A DNA stretch of 64,000 nucleotides from Variovorax sp. GTDB taxonomy: Bacteria; Pseudomonadota; Gammaproteobacteria; Burkholderiales; Burkholderiaceae_C. Under the pieces are notes generated by a model. It did not search any database and was not told the origin of the DNA. It worked only from the letters and a program-made list of their open reading frames with translations. The stretch spans positions 1-64,000 of the forward strand of contig SEGS01000007.1 in assembly GCA_004210915.1 (NCBI GenBank). Reading direction: 5' to 3'. The translations under genes were made by a program, and so were the position numbers. Every line of letters starts with the position of its first letter. Position 1 is the first letter of the stretch. Positions 41,549 to 51,243 of this stretch are shown piece after piece.

Positions 41549-42423
41549 AGGCGATCCGCGTGAGTGCTTTCGGCGCGGCACCCGTGCTGGCCGAAGTGGC
41601 CGAGCCCGTGGCCCGACCGGGTCGCACCATCGTGCGCATGGAAGCCGCGACGGTTGGGCACATCGATCGCACGGTCTGGCGTGGCATGTTCCTTCGCCAC
41701 CCGCCATTTCCGTACACCCCGGGCGTCGAGGCGGCAGGCACGGTGGTGGCCGGCGGGCCCTATGCGGTCGGTCAGCGTGTATGGCTGCGCGGCAGCGGCC
41801 TCGGCACCGAGTTCGACGGGACATGGAGCGAGTACATCGATGCGCCGGACGAAGCGATCGGCCTCTTGCCCGAGGGGCTTTCGATGCGGCTGGGCGCCGC
41901 CTTCTTTTCCCCGACGACCTCGGCGTGGGTGGCTCTGCACGAGGTCGCCCGACTTCAGCCGGCCGAGCGCGTGCTGGTGACGGGCGCCAGCGGCGCTGTC
42001 GGCTCGCTGGTGATGCAGCTGGCGAGCGATGCCGGCTGCATAGCGACCGCGGTCGATCCCGAAGCCACTGCGCCTGCAGTCGCCAGCGTCGATCTGCTGG
42101 TCGACACGGTGGGCGGTGCGATCCTCGCGTCGGCTTTGCCCGCGGTGCGCCCTGGTGGACGTGCGGTCCTGATCGGGTACACGGCGGGTTCCATGCTGGC
42201 GCTCGACATCGCGCATTTCCTGCAGCGCGATGTGGCCCTGTTGCCGCTCAACATGTTCCGCCGTGCGGCCGCAGGCCGCGCCGCAGCGCCGGAACTGCTT
42301 GCGCGCCTGGCCGACGGCCGGCTGCACCTCGAGGTGCGTTGCTTCCCGCTCGCCGAGGCCGAGGCAGCACTCGACTGGATTGCGCAGCGTGGCCACCGCG
42401 GGCGCGCGGTGCTGGTGGCCTAG
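41545..42423 (+). CDS. Quinone oxidoreductase-like zinc-binding-family dehydrogenase (MDR)
   Basis: 'PYTPGVEAAGTVVAGGPYAVGQRVWLRG', 'ERVLVTGASGAVGSLVMQLASDAG'. Confidence 0.85.
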   Translation: MKAIRVSAFGAAPVLAEVAEPVARPGRTIVRMEAATVGHIDRTVWRGMFLRHPPFPYTPGVEAAGTVVAGGPYAVGQRVWLRGSGLGTEFDGTWSEYIDAPDEAIGLLPEGLSMRLGAAFFSPTTSAWVALHEVARLQPAERVLVTGASGAVGSLVMQLASDAGCIATAVDPEATAPAVASVDLLVDTVGGAILASALPAVRPGGRAVLIGYTAGSMLALDIAHFLQRDVALLPLNMFRRAAAGRAAAPELLARLADGRLHLEVRCFPLAEAEAALDWIAQRGHRGRAVLVA

Positions 42424-42428
42424 TAGCC

Positions 42429-42456
42429 CGCGAGCCGCGCAACAGACCGGCTCGCG
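42429..42456. terminator. Hairpin between convergent MDR and MarR genes
   Basis: CGCGAGCCG-N10-CGGCTCGCG, 9-bp stem, no T-tract. Confidence 0.5.
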
Positions 42457-42933
42457 TCAGTCTTCGTCCGGCTCGTCCAGAGGCACGTGCACGTGCAGAT
42501 CGATCATGCGTCGCAGAGTCTGCTTGAGGTCGTCCGCGCGGCGCAGGCCGAAGGGTTCGAGCACGCGACGTTCGTGCTCCTGCGCGAGCTCCATGAGGTG
42601 TTCGACGGCTTTCGTACCAGCGGGCGTGATGCGCACCAGCGTGATGCGGCGATCACTTTCATGGGGCAGGCGCTCGACCTGTCCACGTGACTCCATGCGG
42701 TCCAGGAGACGCGTGACGGTCGGTTGCTTGGTCACCGTGACCTGCGCGAGCTGACCGATGCTGACCGGCTCGCTGCCGGCCAGCGAGGCCATCACGCGCC
42801 ACTCCGACACCGAAAACCCCTGCTGCCGCGCCACTTTATGGAACTCGGCTGAGATCAGCTGGCTCGCCTGTGCCAGCAGCGCCGGCAGGTAGTCATCGAC
42901 GAAGCGATGCACGTCGCGTTTCTTTTCAGCCAC
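42457..42933 (-). CDS. MarR family transcriptional regulator
   Basis: 'FSVSEWRVMASLAGSEPVSIGQLAQVTVTKQPTVTRLLDRMESRGQVERLPHESDRRITLVRITPAG'. Confidence 0.93.
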   Translation of the reverse strand: MAEKKRDVHRFVDDYLPALLAQASQLISAEFHKVARQQGFSVSEWRVMASLAGSEPVSIGQLAQVTVTKQPTVTRLLDRMESRGQVERLPHESDRRITLVRITPAGTKAVEHLMELAQEHERRVLEPFGLRRADDLKQTLRRMIDLHVHVPLDEPDED

Positions 42934-42995
42934 CAGTGCGCTCCGGTGTCGATGCAGGCACGCAGCTTGCTCGGCTAGGGTAATTCATGATTGTG

Positions 42996-43011
42996 GATAC
43001 ATTCATTTGTC
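42996..43011. promoter_or_regulatory. Candidate MarR operator (imperfect palindrome) in the divergent marR/iorA intergenic region
   Basis: GATACATTCATTTGTC, 5 of 8 arm positions paired, within an AT-rich stretch unlike flanking coding DNA. Confidence 0.35.
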
Positions 43012-43077
43012 AACAATATACGAGGCGTGATGTGGCCCCGGAAGCGCATCGTCCCACGAGAAAGAAGAAGGACCCAC

Positions 43078-45270
43078 ATGGCTGAGCGTTCATTCGTCGA
43101 AGAAGTCAAAAAGCTTCGCCTCTCCGGTGGCGAGGTGTTCCGCGGTGAGGGGATTCTGGCGGTCACCAAGGCGTTGCTGGAGTCTGGCGTGTCGTACGTG
43201 GCGGGCTACCAGGGAGCGCCCATCTCGCACCTGATGGATGTGCTGGCCGATGCGCAGGACATTCTTTCGGAGCACGGCATCCGCTTCGAGAACAGCGCGA
43301 GCGAAGCCACCGCCGCTGCCACGCTCGCAGCCTCCGTCAATTACCCGCTGCGCGGCGCCGTGACCTTCAAGGCGACCGTCGGCACCAACGTGGCATCGGA
43401 CGCTTTGGCCAACCTGGCCTCGGGCGGCGTCACCGGTGGCGCGCTCATCATCGTGGGCGAGGACTATGGCGAAGGCTCGTCGATCATGCAGGAGCGCAGC
43501 CACGCGTTCGCGATGAAGTCGCAGATCTGGCTGCTCGATCCAAGGCCCAACCTGCCCAGCATCGTTGAGGCGGTGAAGACCGGATTCGACTTGTCCGAAG
43601 CCAGCCACACCCCCGTGATGCTGCAGTTGCGCATCCGCGCCTGCCATGTGCACGGCCACTTCATCGCGGGCGACAACAAGCGCGCGAAGTTCACGCTCAA
43701 GGATGCGCTCGAGAACCCGCAGCGCGATGTCAGCCGCATCGTGCTGCCGCCCGCGAGCTTCGTTCACGAGCAGGAGAAGGTGCAGGACCGCTGGCCCGCC
43801 GCCGTGCGCTTCATCGAAGAGCGCCAGCTCAACGAGTTCTTTGCCGAAGGCGCCGACGACATCGGCATCATCGTGCAGGGCGGCAGCTACAACACGCTGG
43901 TGCGTGCGCTGGAACGCCTCGACCTGGCCGACGTGTATGGCAACACGCAAGTGCCGCTCTACGTGATGAACGTCGCCTATCCGGTGATCGAGAGCGAGGT
44001 CATCCGCTTTTGCGAAAGCAAGCGCGCGGTGCTGGTGGTCGAGGAAGGGCAGCCGAACTTCGTCGAACAGAATCTGGCGACCATCCTGCGCCAGGCGGGG
44101 TCGACTACCGCCTTGCACGGCAAGGACATGTTGCCCGTCGCGGGCGAATACACGGCCTCCGAACTGCTGAAGGGCGCGCGCATGTTCTGCGAGCGTTATG
44201 AACGGCTCGCACCGCTGCCGGTTCCGGTGCCCGTGCGCAAAGTGATTCCGCTGACCGAGGTGGCTGCCATCGGCGTCGACCAGGCGCCCGAGCCGGCGGT
44301 CGTGTCCTCCACGCTGGGTGAGGTGGTGCACGCCCGGCCGCCGGGTTTCTGCACGGGCTGCCCGGAGCGGCCGATCTTCAGCGCGATGAAGCTGGTCGAG
44401 CGCGAGCTCGGTGCGCACCACGTCAGCGCAGACATCGGCTGCCACCTGTTCTCTATCCTGCCGCCGTTCAACATCGGCAACACCACCATGGGCTATGGCC
44501 TCGGTGGCGCGGCCGCGTCGGCACTCAATGCGCCGGCCGGCAAGCGCGCGATTTCGATGATGGGCGACGGCGGCTTCTGGCACAACGGCCTGACCAGCGG
44601 CGTCGCGAACGCGGTCTTCAACAAGAGCGACAACCTCACCATCGTCGTCGACAACAACTACACGTCGGCCACGGGCGGGCAGGACATCCTGTCCTCGACC
44701 GCTGTCAACAGGACGCGCAGCACGGGCCATGAAATCGAGCGTGCTGTGCGCGGCGTGGGCGTCGAATGGGTCAAGACGCTGCGCCGCACCTACGACGTGG
44801 CCGGCATGCGCGACGCGCTGAAAGAAGCGCTCACCACCACGAAGAAGGGGCCCAAGGTCCTCATCGCCCAGTCGGAGTGCATGCTCAACAAGCAGCGGCG
44901 CGAGAAGCCGCTGGTGCGCAAGGCCATCGCCGACGGCAAGCGCATGGTGCGCGAGAAGTTCGGCGTCGATTCCGACACCTGCACCGGCGACCACTCGTGC
45001 ATTCGCCTGTCGGGCTGCCCGTCGCTCTCGATCAAACCCAACCCCGACCCGCTGCGCACCGACCCTGTTGCCACCGTGCTCGACAGCTGCGTGGGCTGCG
45101 GCGTCTGCGGCGAGGTCTCGCATGCCGCCGTGCTGTGCCCGTCTTTCTACAAGGCGCAGATCGTGAGCAACCCCAGCGGCTGGGACAAGCTGCGCGAGCG
45201 CGTCCGTTCCGTCGTGATCGGCTGGCTGCAGCGCGGTGAAGCGCGCCGCCGGGAAACCTATGCGTTCTGA
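43078..45270 (+). CDS. iorA: Indolepyruvate ferredoxin oxidoreductase alpha-subunit-like protein (IorA family)
   Basis: 'YVAGYQGAPISHLMDVL', TPP-binding region 'MGDGGFWHNGLTSGVANAVFNKSDNLTIVVDNNYTSATGGQD', C-terminal Fe-S Cys motifs 'CVGCGVCGEVSHAAVLCP'. Confidence 0.88.
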   Translation: MAERSFVEEVKKLRLSGGEVFRGEGILAVTKALLESGVSYVAGYQGAPISHLMDVLADAQDILSEHGIRFENSASEATAAATLAASVNYPLRGAVTFKATVGTNVASDALANLASGGVTGGALIIVGEDYGEGSSIMQERSHAFAMKSQIWLLDPRPNLPSIVEAVKTGFDLSEASHTPVMLQLRIRACHVHGHFIAGDNKRAKFTLKDALENPQRDVSRIVLPPASFVHEQEKVQDRWPAAVRFIEERQLNEFFAEGADDIGIIVQGGSYNTLVRALERLDLADVYGNTQVPLYVMNVAYPVIESEVIRFCESKRAVLVVEEGQPNFVEQNLATILRQAGSTTALHGKDMLPVAGEYTASELLKGARMFCERYERLAPLPVPVPVRKVIPLTEVAAIGVDQAPEPAVVSSTLGEVVHARPPGFCTGCPERPIFSAMKLVERELGAHHVSADIGCHLFSILPPFNIGNTTMGYGLGGAAASALNAPAGKRAISMMGDGGFWHNGLTSGVANAVFNKSDNLTIVVDNNYTSATGGQDILSSTAVNRTRSTGHEIERAVRGVGVEWVKTLRRTYDVAGMRDALKEALTTTKKGPKVLIAQSECMLNKQRREKPLVRKAIADGKRMVREKFGVDSDTCTGDHSCIRLSGCPSLSIKPNPDPLRTDPVATVLDSCVGCGVCGEVSHAAVLCPSFYKAQIVSNPSGWDKLRERVRSVVIGWLQRGEARRRETYAF

Positions 45271-45274
45271 CACC

Positions 45275-46780
45275 ATGACGCGCAAGGCTCAGCCCATCAA
45301 GATCGCGATCCTCGCCATGGGCGGGGAGGGCGGGGGCGTGCTCGCCGACTGGATCGTCGACATGGGCGAGGCCAACGGTTACATGGCCCAGACCACCTCG
45401 GTGCCCGGCGTGGCGCAGCGCACGGGCGCGACCATCTACTACGTCGAGCTGTACCCGGTCGCGCAGGCCCAGGCCGACGGCGGGCGCCCCGTGCTCGCGC
45501 TGATGCCGCTGCCGGGCGATGTCGATGTGGTGCTCGCGTCGGAACTCATGGAGGCGGGACGCGCCGTGCAGCGCGGCCTGGTCACCAGCGACCGCACGAC
45601 GCTGATCGCGTCCACCCACCGCGTGTACTCCATCGCCGAGAAAAGTGCCCTGGGCGACGGCCGCGTCGACAGCGCGCAACTGCTGGCGCACACGGCGCGC
45701 GCGGCTCGGCGCTTCATCCGCTTCGACATGGCGCAGGCGGCCGAGGCATCGGGCAGCGTGATCAGCGCCGTGCTGTTCGGTGCGCTCGCCGGCTCGGGCG
45801 TGCTGCCATTCAGCCGCGCCCAGTTCGAGGCCACGATCGAACGCGGCGGCGTTGGGGTGAAGCCGAGCCTGAAGGCCTTCGGTTCCGCCTTCGACCGTGC
45901 GCGGGAAGGCGACGATGGCGAGCCTGCAACGGAGGCCAGCGTGGCCGCCCCGGTACCCGCGCCCCGCCATCCGGCCGTGCGCGCGCTCGTCACCCGTGTG
46001 CAGCGCGACTTTCCGCCCGCGACGCACGCGCTGCTGCTCCAAGGCGTGCGCCGCCTGATCGACTACCAGGACCTGGCCTACGCCGGCCTCTACCTGGACC
46101 GGATGGCCGCCATCGCGGCATCGCAGGGCACCGACGAACGGCTGCTGAAAGAAACCGCCCGCCATCTGGCGCTGTGGATGTCCTACGAGGACACCGCGCG
46201 CGTCGCGGCCCTCAAGACCCGCGCGACGCGCTTCGAACGCGTGCGCGGCGAAGCCCGGGTGCAGGCCGGCCAGGTGCTGGCCATCAACGAATACATGCAT
46301 CCGCGGCTGCAGGAGATCTGCGAGACGCTGCCCGGCGGCGTCGGGCGCTGGCTCATGGGCTCGACGCTGCCGAAGAAGCTGGTCGAACGCTTCACGCAGC
46401 ACGGCCGCGTGATCCAGACCAGCTCGCTGCGCGGCTATCTCATGCTCCGCACCGTGGCGGCCTGCGGACGCTGGCGCCGGTCGACGATGCGCTATGCCGA
46501 TGAAAACCGCCGCATCGAGGACTGGTTGCAGCGCATCGCCAGCACCGCGCGGCGCCACCCCGAGCTGGCCGTCGAACTGGCCCAGCTCCAGCGCCTGGTC
46601 AAGGGCTACAGCGACACGCACGAGCGGGGCCTGCGCAACTACGACTCGGTGCTGCGCGCCTTCGATCGCGCCGGCACGGCGCTGGCGCCGGCCACCCTGC
46701 GCGAGCTGCGCGATGCGGCACTGGCCGACGAGCATGGTCACAAGCTGCAGGCCGCACTGGCGCGGCACGCACTGGTCTGA
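45275..46780 (+). CDS. Indolepyruvate oxidoreductase beta-subunit-like protein (IorB with long C-terminal extension)
   Basis: 'IKIAILAMGGEGGGVLADWIVDMGEANGYMAQTTSVPGVAQRTGATIYYVELYP'; about 500 aa, far longer than minimal IorB. Confidence 0.85.
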   Translation: MTRKAQPIKIAILAMGGEGGGVLADWIVDMGEANGYMAQTTSVPGVAQRTGATIYYVELYPVAQAQADGGRPVLALMPLPGDVDVVLASELMEAGRAVQRGLVTSDRTTLIASTHRVYSIAEKSALGDGRVDSAQLLAHTARAARRFIRFDMAQAAEASGSVISAVLFGALAGSGVLPFSRAQFEATIERGGVGVKPSLKAFGSAFDRAREGDDGEPATEASVAAPVPAPRHPAVRALVTRVQRDFPPATHALLLQGVRRLIDYQDLAYAGLYLDRMAAIAASQGTDERLLKETARHLALWMSYEDTARVAALKTRATRFERVRGEARVQAGQVLAINEYMHPRLQEICETLPGGVGRWLMGSTLPKKLVERFTQHGRVIQTSSLRGYLMLRTVAACGRWRRSTMRYADENRRIEDWLQRIASTARRHPELAVELAQLQRLVKGYSDTHERGLRNYDSVLRAFDRAGTALAPATLRELRDAALADEHGHKLQAALARHALV

Positions 46781-46794
46781 AAAGGCGACGCCCG

Positions 46795-47787
46795 ATGAAC
46801 GCACCCACCGCCACGCTCGCCCTCCGCGTCGTCGAAGCGCGCGAGCTCAATCCACTGATCCGCATGCTGCGCCTTCGCGCCGACGACGGCCGCGCGCTCC
46901 CCGGATTCGCGGCCGGTGCGCACATTCGCGTGCAGGTGTCCCTGACCGATGGCGGCACCGACTGGCGCCACTATTCGCTGGTCAACTTCGATACCGCGCG
47001 CAATGCGACGAACGCCCCGACGGAGTACGTGATTGCCGTTCGCAAGGAAGCCGAAGGCCGCGGTGGCTCGCGCTTCATGCACGAGAGATTGAAGGAGGGC
47101 GACACGCTCGCCATCGAGCCGCCGAAGAACGACTTCCCGCTGCACACCGGCCCAGGTGGCTCGGTGCTGGTCGCGGGCGGCATCGGCGTCACGCCGCTGG
47201 CCACGATGGCGGCGCGCCGCCGCGCGGAAGAGGCGCCGGTGCGCATGCATTACGCCGGCCGCAGCCGCGACCTGATGGCCTTCCTGCCGGAGCTGGAAGC
47301 GTTGTTGGGGCCTGACCTGCACGTCCATGCCGATGCGGAGGCCGGCGCGCCGCTGGACATCGATGCGCTGCTCGACAACGTGCCCGCGGGCGATCGCCTC
47401 TATGTGTGTGGGCCGAAGGTCATGCTCGATGCCGTACTCGCTCGGACGCAGGTGCGCGGTTGGACGCACGACCGCGTGCACTTCGAGCTGTTCACAGAGC
47501 CGGTCGTTGAAGCAGGCGACCAGCCCTTCGAGGTGGAACTGGCCCAGTCCGGCCAGCGCTTCACCGTGGCAGCGGACCAGAGCATCCTTGACTGCCTGAT
47601 CGACAACGGCTGCGACCCGATGTTCGACTGCAAGCGCGGCGAATGCGGTGTGTGCGCGGTCCCGGTCATCGAAGGCGAGATCGACCATCGCGACTACGTG
47701 CTGACCGCCCGCGAGAAGGCGGAGGGCAACGTCATGCAGATCTGCATCTCGCGCGCCAAGGGCGCCCGCCTGGTGCTCGACCTCTGA
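46795..47787 (+). CDS. Phthalate-dioxygenase-reductase-type ferredoxin reductase (FMN/NAD plus C-terminal 2Fe-2S)
   Basis: 'HYSLVNFDT', 'GSVLVAGGIGVTPLATMAA', 'CDPMFDCKRGECGVCAVPVIEGEIDHRDYVLTAREKAEGNVMQICIS'. Confidence 0.92.
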   Translation: MNAPTATLALRVVEARELNPLIRMLRLRADDGRALPGFAAGAHIRVQVSLTDGGTDWRHYSLVNFDTARNATNAPTEYVIAVRKEAEGRGGSRFMHERLKEGDTLAIEPPKNDFPLHTGPGGSVLVAGGIGVTPLATMAARRRAEEAPVRMHYAGRSRDLMAFLPELEALLGPDLHVHADAEAGAPLDIDALLDNVPAGDRLYVCGPKVMLDAVLARTQVRGWTHDRVHFELFTEPVVEAGDQPFEVELAQSGQRFTVAADQSILDCLIDNGCDPMFDCKRGECGVCAVPVIEGEIDHRDYVLTAREKAEGNVMQICISRAKGARLVLDL

Positions 47788-47806
47788 AGAAGGAGCCAGA
47801 AGAACC

Positions 47807-49120
47807 ATGCCTTCCTACCGCGACAACCCCGACGCCGTGCGCGCGCTCGTCGAGAACGACCGCGTGCACCGCGATCTGTACACCAGCCAGGAGCTGTTCG
47901 AGCTGGAGCAGGAACACTTCTTCGCGAACACCTGGAACTACGTCGGGCACGAAAGCCAGCTGCCCAGGGCCGGCGACTGGATCACCAACGAGATTGCGGG
48001 ACGGCCCTTGATCATCGTGCGCCATGGCGACGGCAGTGTGCGCGCCATGATGAACCGCTGCGCCCACAAGGGTTCGCGGCTGGTGAACGGACCCTGCGGC
48101 AACACCGGCAAGTTCTTTCGTTGCCCGTACCACGCGTGGACCTTCAAGACCGACGGCGCGCCGCTGGCCATCCCGTTGAAGACGGGCTACGAGAACACGC
48201 AGCTGCACGAATGCGAGTCGGGCAAGGGCCTGACCACGATCCCGCACGTGCGCAGCCACCGCGGCTTCATCTTCGTGAAGATCAACGACGCGGGCGCCGA
48301 CTTCGAGTCGTACTTCGGCGATTCGCTCAGCTCGATCGACAACATGGCCGATCGCTCGCCCGAGGGTGAGCTCGAGATCGCCGGTGGTTGCCTGCGCTTC
48401 ATGCACCAGTGCAACTGGAAGATGTTCGTGGAGAACCTGAACGACACGATGCATCCGATGGTCGCGCACGAGTCGTCGGCTGGCACTGCCAAGCGGATGT
48501 GGGCCGACAAGCCCGAGGACGAACCCAAGCCCATGGCCGTCGAGCAGTTCGTGCCCTTCATGTCCGACTACAAGTTCTTCGAGGACATGGGCATCCGCAC
48601 CTACGACCACGGCCACAGCTTCACGGGCGTGCACTTCAGCATCCACAGCAAGTACAAGGCGATCCCGGCGTACGACGACGCGATGAAGGCGCGCTACGGG
48701 GAAGAGAAGACCGCGCAGATCCTGGGCATGGCAAGGCACAACACCGTCTACTACCCCAACCTCACGATCAAGGGCGCGATCCAGGCCATCCGCGTGATCA
48801 AGCCCATCTCGGTCGACCGGACGCTGGTGGAAAGCTGGACCTTCCGCCTGAAGGGCGCGCCGCCGGAGCTGCTTCAGCGCACCACCATGTACAACCGGCT
48901 CATCAACTCGCCGTTCTCGGTGGTCGGCCACGACGACCTGCAGGCCTACCGCGGCATGCAGGCCGGCCTGCAGGCCAGCGGCAACGAGTGGGTGAGCCTG
49001 CACCGCGACTACGACCCTTCCGAGCTGAAGGGCGGCGAGATCACGACCGGCGGCACCAGCGAGTTGCCGATGCGCAACCAGTACCGCAGCTGGGTCGAGC
49101 GCATGACGGAGACGATGTGA
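47807..49120 (+). CDS. Rieske aromatic-ring-hydroxylating oxygenase alpha subunit (copy 1)
   Basis: Rieske 'CAHKGSRLVNGPCGNTGKFFRCPYHAWTF'; mononuclear Fe 'ENLNDTMHPMVAHES'. Confidence 0.94.
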   Translation: MPSYRDNPDAVRALVENDRVHRDLYTSQELFELEQEHFFANTWNYVGHESQLPRAGDWITNEIAGRPLIIVRHGDGSVRAMMNRCAHKGSRLVNGPCGNTGKFFRCPYHAWTFKTDGAPLAIPLKTGYENTQLHECESGKGLTTIPHVRSHRGFIFVKINDAGADFESYFGDSLSSIDNMADRSPEGELEIAGGCLRFMHQCNWKMFVENLNDTMHPMVAHESSAGTAKRMWADKPEDEPKPMAVEQFVPFMSDYKFFEDMGIRTYDHGHSFTGVHFSIHSKYKAIPAYDDAMKARYGEEKTAQILGMARHNTVYYPNLTIKGAIQAIRVIKPISVDRTLVESWTFRLKGAPPELLQRTTMYNRLINSPFSVVGHDDLQAYRGMQAGLQASGNEWVSLHRDYDPSELKGGEITTGGTSELPMRNQYRSWVERMTETM

Positions 49121-49608
49121 TGGTCGATACCGTTATCACCCGGCAGGACCTGATCGACTTCGTCGTGAGCGAATCGCATCTGCTCGACACGCGCCGCTAC
49201 GAGGCGTGGAACGCGCTCTTCACCGACGACGCCTTCTACTGGGTGCCGTTGGTGCCTGACCAGGAAGACGGTCTCAACCACACCTCGCACCTGTACGAAG
49301 ACAAGCTCCTGCGCGAGCTGCGCATCGAACGCCTGAAGAGCCCGCGTGCGTTCTCGCAGCAGCCGCCAAGCCGCTGCCACCACCTGCTGCAGGTACCGGT
49401 AGTCGAGACCTTCGATGCCGAGGGCAACCGTTTCGTGGTGCGCACCAGCTTCCACTACACCGAGTCGCAGGGCGACGAGTTGCAGTTCTACGTCGGCACC
49501 TTCTTCCATCACCTGACGGTGCAGCACGGCGCGCTGCGCATCACGCTCAAACGCGTGAACTTGCTTAACTGCGACGCGGCACTTCCGGCCGTGCAGCTCT
49601 TCATCTGA
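49120..49608 (+). CDS. Rieske oxygenase beta (small) subunit (copy 1)
   Basis: 'MVDTVITRQDLIDFVVSESHLLDTRRYEAWNALFTDDAFYWVPL...LPAVQLFI'; ATG overlaps alpha stop. Confidence 0.9.
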   Translation: MVDTVITRQDLIDFVVSESHLLDTRRYEAWNALFTDDAFYWVPLVPDQEDGLNHTSHLYEDKLLRELRIERLKSPRAFSQQPPSRCHHLLQVPVVETFDAEGNRFVVRTSFHYTESQGDELQFYVGTFFHHLTVQHGALRITLKRVNLLNCDAALPAVQLFI

Positions 49609-49617
49609 CGGGACGAG

Positions 49618-51243
49618 ATGCAACACGCCACCGTTCATCAAGTTTTTTCGGCGACTGCGGCGCGCACGCCGGACGCTGAATTCCTGTTCACAGAATCGGT
49701 GACCGCTGCGGCCTATGGCATTGCAGCCGGTGCCATTCACTGGGGCAAAGCCGCAGCCGAGGTCGAGCGCCTGCGCACCGCCTACGCCCAGGCCGGCTAC
49801 GGCCATGGCCACCGCGTCGGCCTGTTGCTTGAGAACCGGCCCGCCTTCATCTTCCATTGGCTGGCGCTGAATGCGCTGGGCGCGAGCGTGGTGCCGATCA
49901 ACGCCGAAATGCGCTCGGCCGAGCTGGTGTACCTGATCGGCCACAGCGAGATCGGCCTGGCCGTCACTCTGCCCGGGCGCGCTGCCGACCTGCAGGCCGC
50001 TGCCGCGCAGGCCGGCGTGGCCTTCGAAACCATGGGGCCCGACGACGCCGTGCCGGCCGCGAAGACGGTGGCACCCCGCGCCGGCGAACCCATCGGCGTC
50101 GACACCGAATGCGGACTGCTCTACACCTCGGGCACCACCGGCCGGCCCAAGGGCTGCATCCTGAGCAACGCGTACTTCCTGCGCGCGGGCGAGTGGTACG
50201 CCGCGCTCGATGGCGTGTGCAGCGTCCGCCCCGACACCGAGCGCGTGATCACGCCGCTGCCGCTCAATCACATGAATGCGATGGCGTTCTCGACCATGGT
50301 CGTGCTGGTGGCGGGCGGCTGCCTGGTGCAGCTCGATCGCTTCCACCCCAAGACCTGGCTGGCGAGCGCGCGCGAAAGCGGCGCGACCATCGTTCACTAC
50401 CTGGGCGTGATGCCCGCGATGCTGCTCTCCGCACCCGCGTCGGTGGCCGACCGCGACCATGCGATCCGCTGGGGCTTCGGCGCCGGCGTCGACCGCAAGA
50501 ACCATGGTCCCTTCGAAGCGCGCTTCGGTTTCCCGCTGGTCGAGGCCTGGGCCATGACCGAGACGGGGGCCGCCGCCTGCATCATGGCCAACCGTGAGCC
50601 GCGCCTGGTGGGCACGAGCTGCTTCGGCCGGCAGGAAGCGTTCGTCGAGCTCCGCCTGGTGGGCGAAGACGGCAATGACGTCGGCACCGATGCACCGGGC
50701 GAACTGCTCGTGCGCTCGGCCGGCGACGACCCGAAGCGCTGGTTCTTCTCCGGTTACCTGAGGGACGAGGAAGCCACGCGCGAAGCCTGGGCCGACGGCT
50801 GGTTCCACACCGGTGACCTCGTGCGCCGCGACGCGGAAGGCAATTTCTTCTTCGTCGACCGCAAGAAGAACGTGATCCGACGCAGCGGCGAAAACATCTC
50901 GGCCGTCGAGGTCGAGAGCGTGCTCAACCAGCACCCGGCCGTGAAGTCGTCGGCCGTGGCCGCGACGCCGGACGCGGTGCGCGGCGACGAAGTGCTGGCC
51001 TGCATCGTGATGCGCGAGGACGCCGATGCGTCCCAGCCCGCGCAAACGGCGGCCAGCATCGTCGAGCACGCCTTGGCGCAACTCGCCTACTACAAGGCGC
51101 CCGGCTACGTGGCCTTCGTCGACGCGCTGCCGCTCACGCCGTCGCAGAAGATCCAGCGCGGCCAGTTGCGCGAGCTGGCGCATGCACTGCCGGGACAGGG
51201 TCATTGCATCGACACCCGTTCGATGAAGAAGAGGCAGGCATGA
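49618..51243 (+). CDS. AMP-dependent acyl-CoA synthetase/ligase
   Basis: 'LLYTSGTTGRPKGCILS', 'GWFHTGDLVRRDAEGNFFFVDRKKNVIRRSGENISAVEVES'. Confidence 0.93.
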   Translation: MQHATVHQVFSATAARTPDAEFLFTESVTAAAYGIAAGAIHWGKAAAEVERLRTAYAQAGYGHGHRVGLLLENRPAFIFHWLALNALGASVVPINAEMRSAELVYLIGHSEIGLAVTLPGRAADLQAAAAQAGVAFETMGPDDAVPAAKTVAPRAGEPIGVDTECGLLYTSGTTGRPKGCILSNAYFLRAGEWYAALDGVCSVRPDTERVITPLPLNHMNAMAFSTMVVLVAGGCLVQLDRFHPKTWLASARESGATIVHYLGVMPAMLLSAPASVADRDHAIRWGFGAGVDRKNHGPFEARFGFPLVEAWAMTETGAAACIMANREPRLVGTSCFGRQEAFVELRLVGEDGNDVGTDAPGELLVRSAGDDPKRWFFSGYLRDEEATREAWADGWFHTGDLVRRDAEGNFFFVDRKKNVIRRSGENISAVEVESVLNQHPAVKSSAVAATPDAVRGDEVLACIVMREDADASQPAQTAASIVEHALAQLAYYKAPGYVAFVDALPLTPSQKIQRGQLRELAHALPGQGHCIDTRSMKKRQA

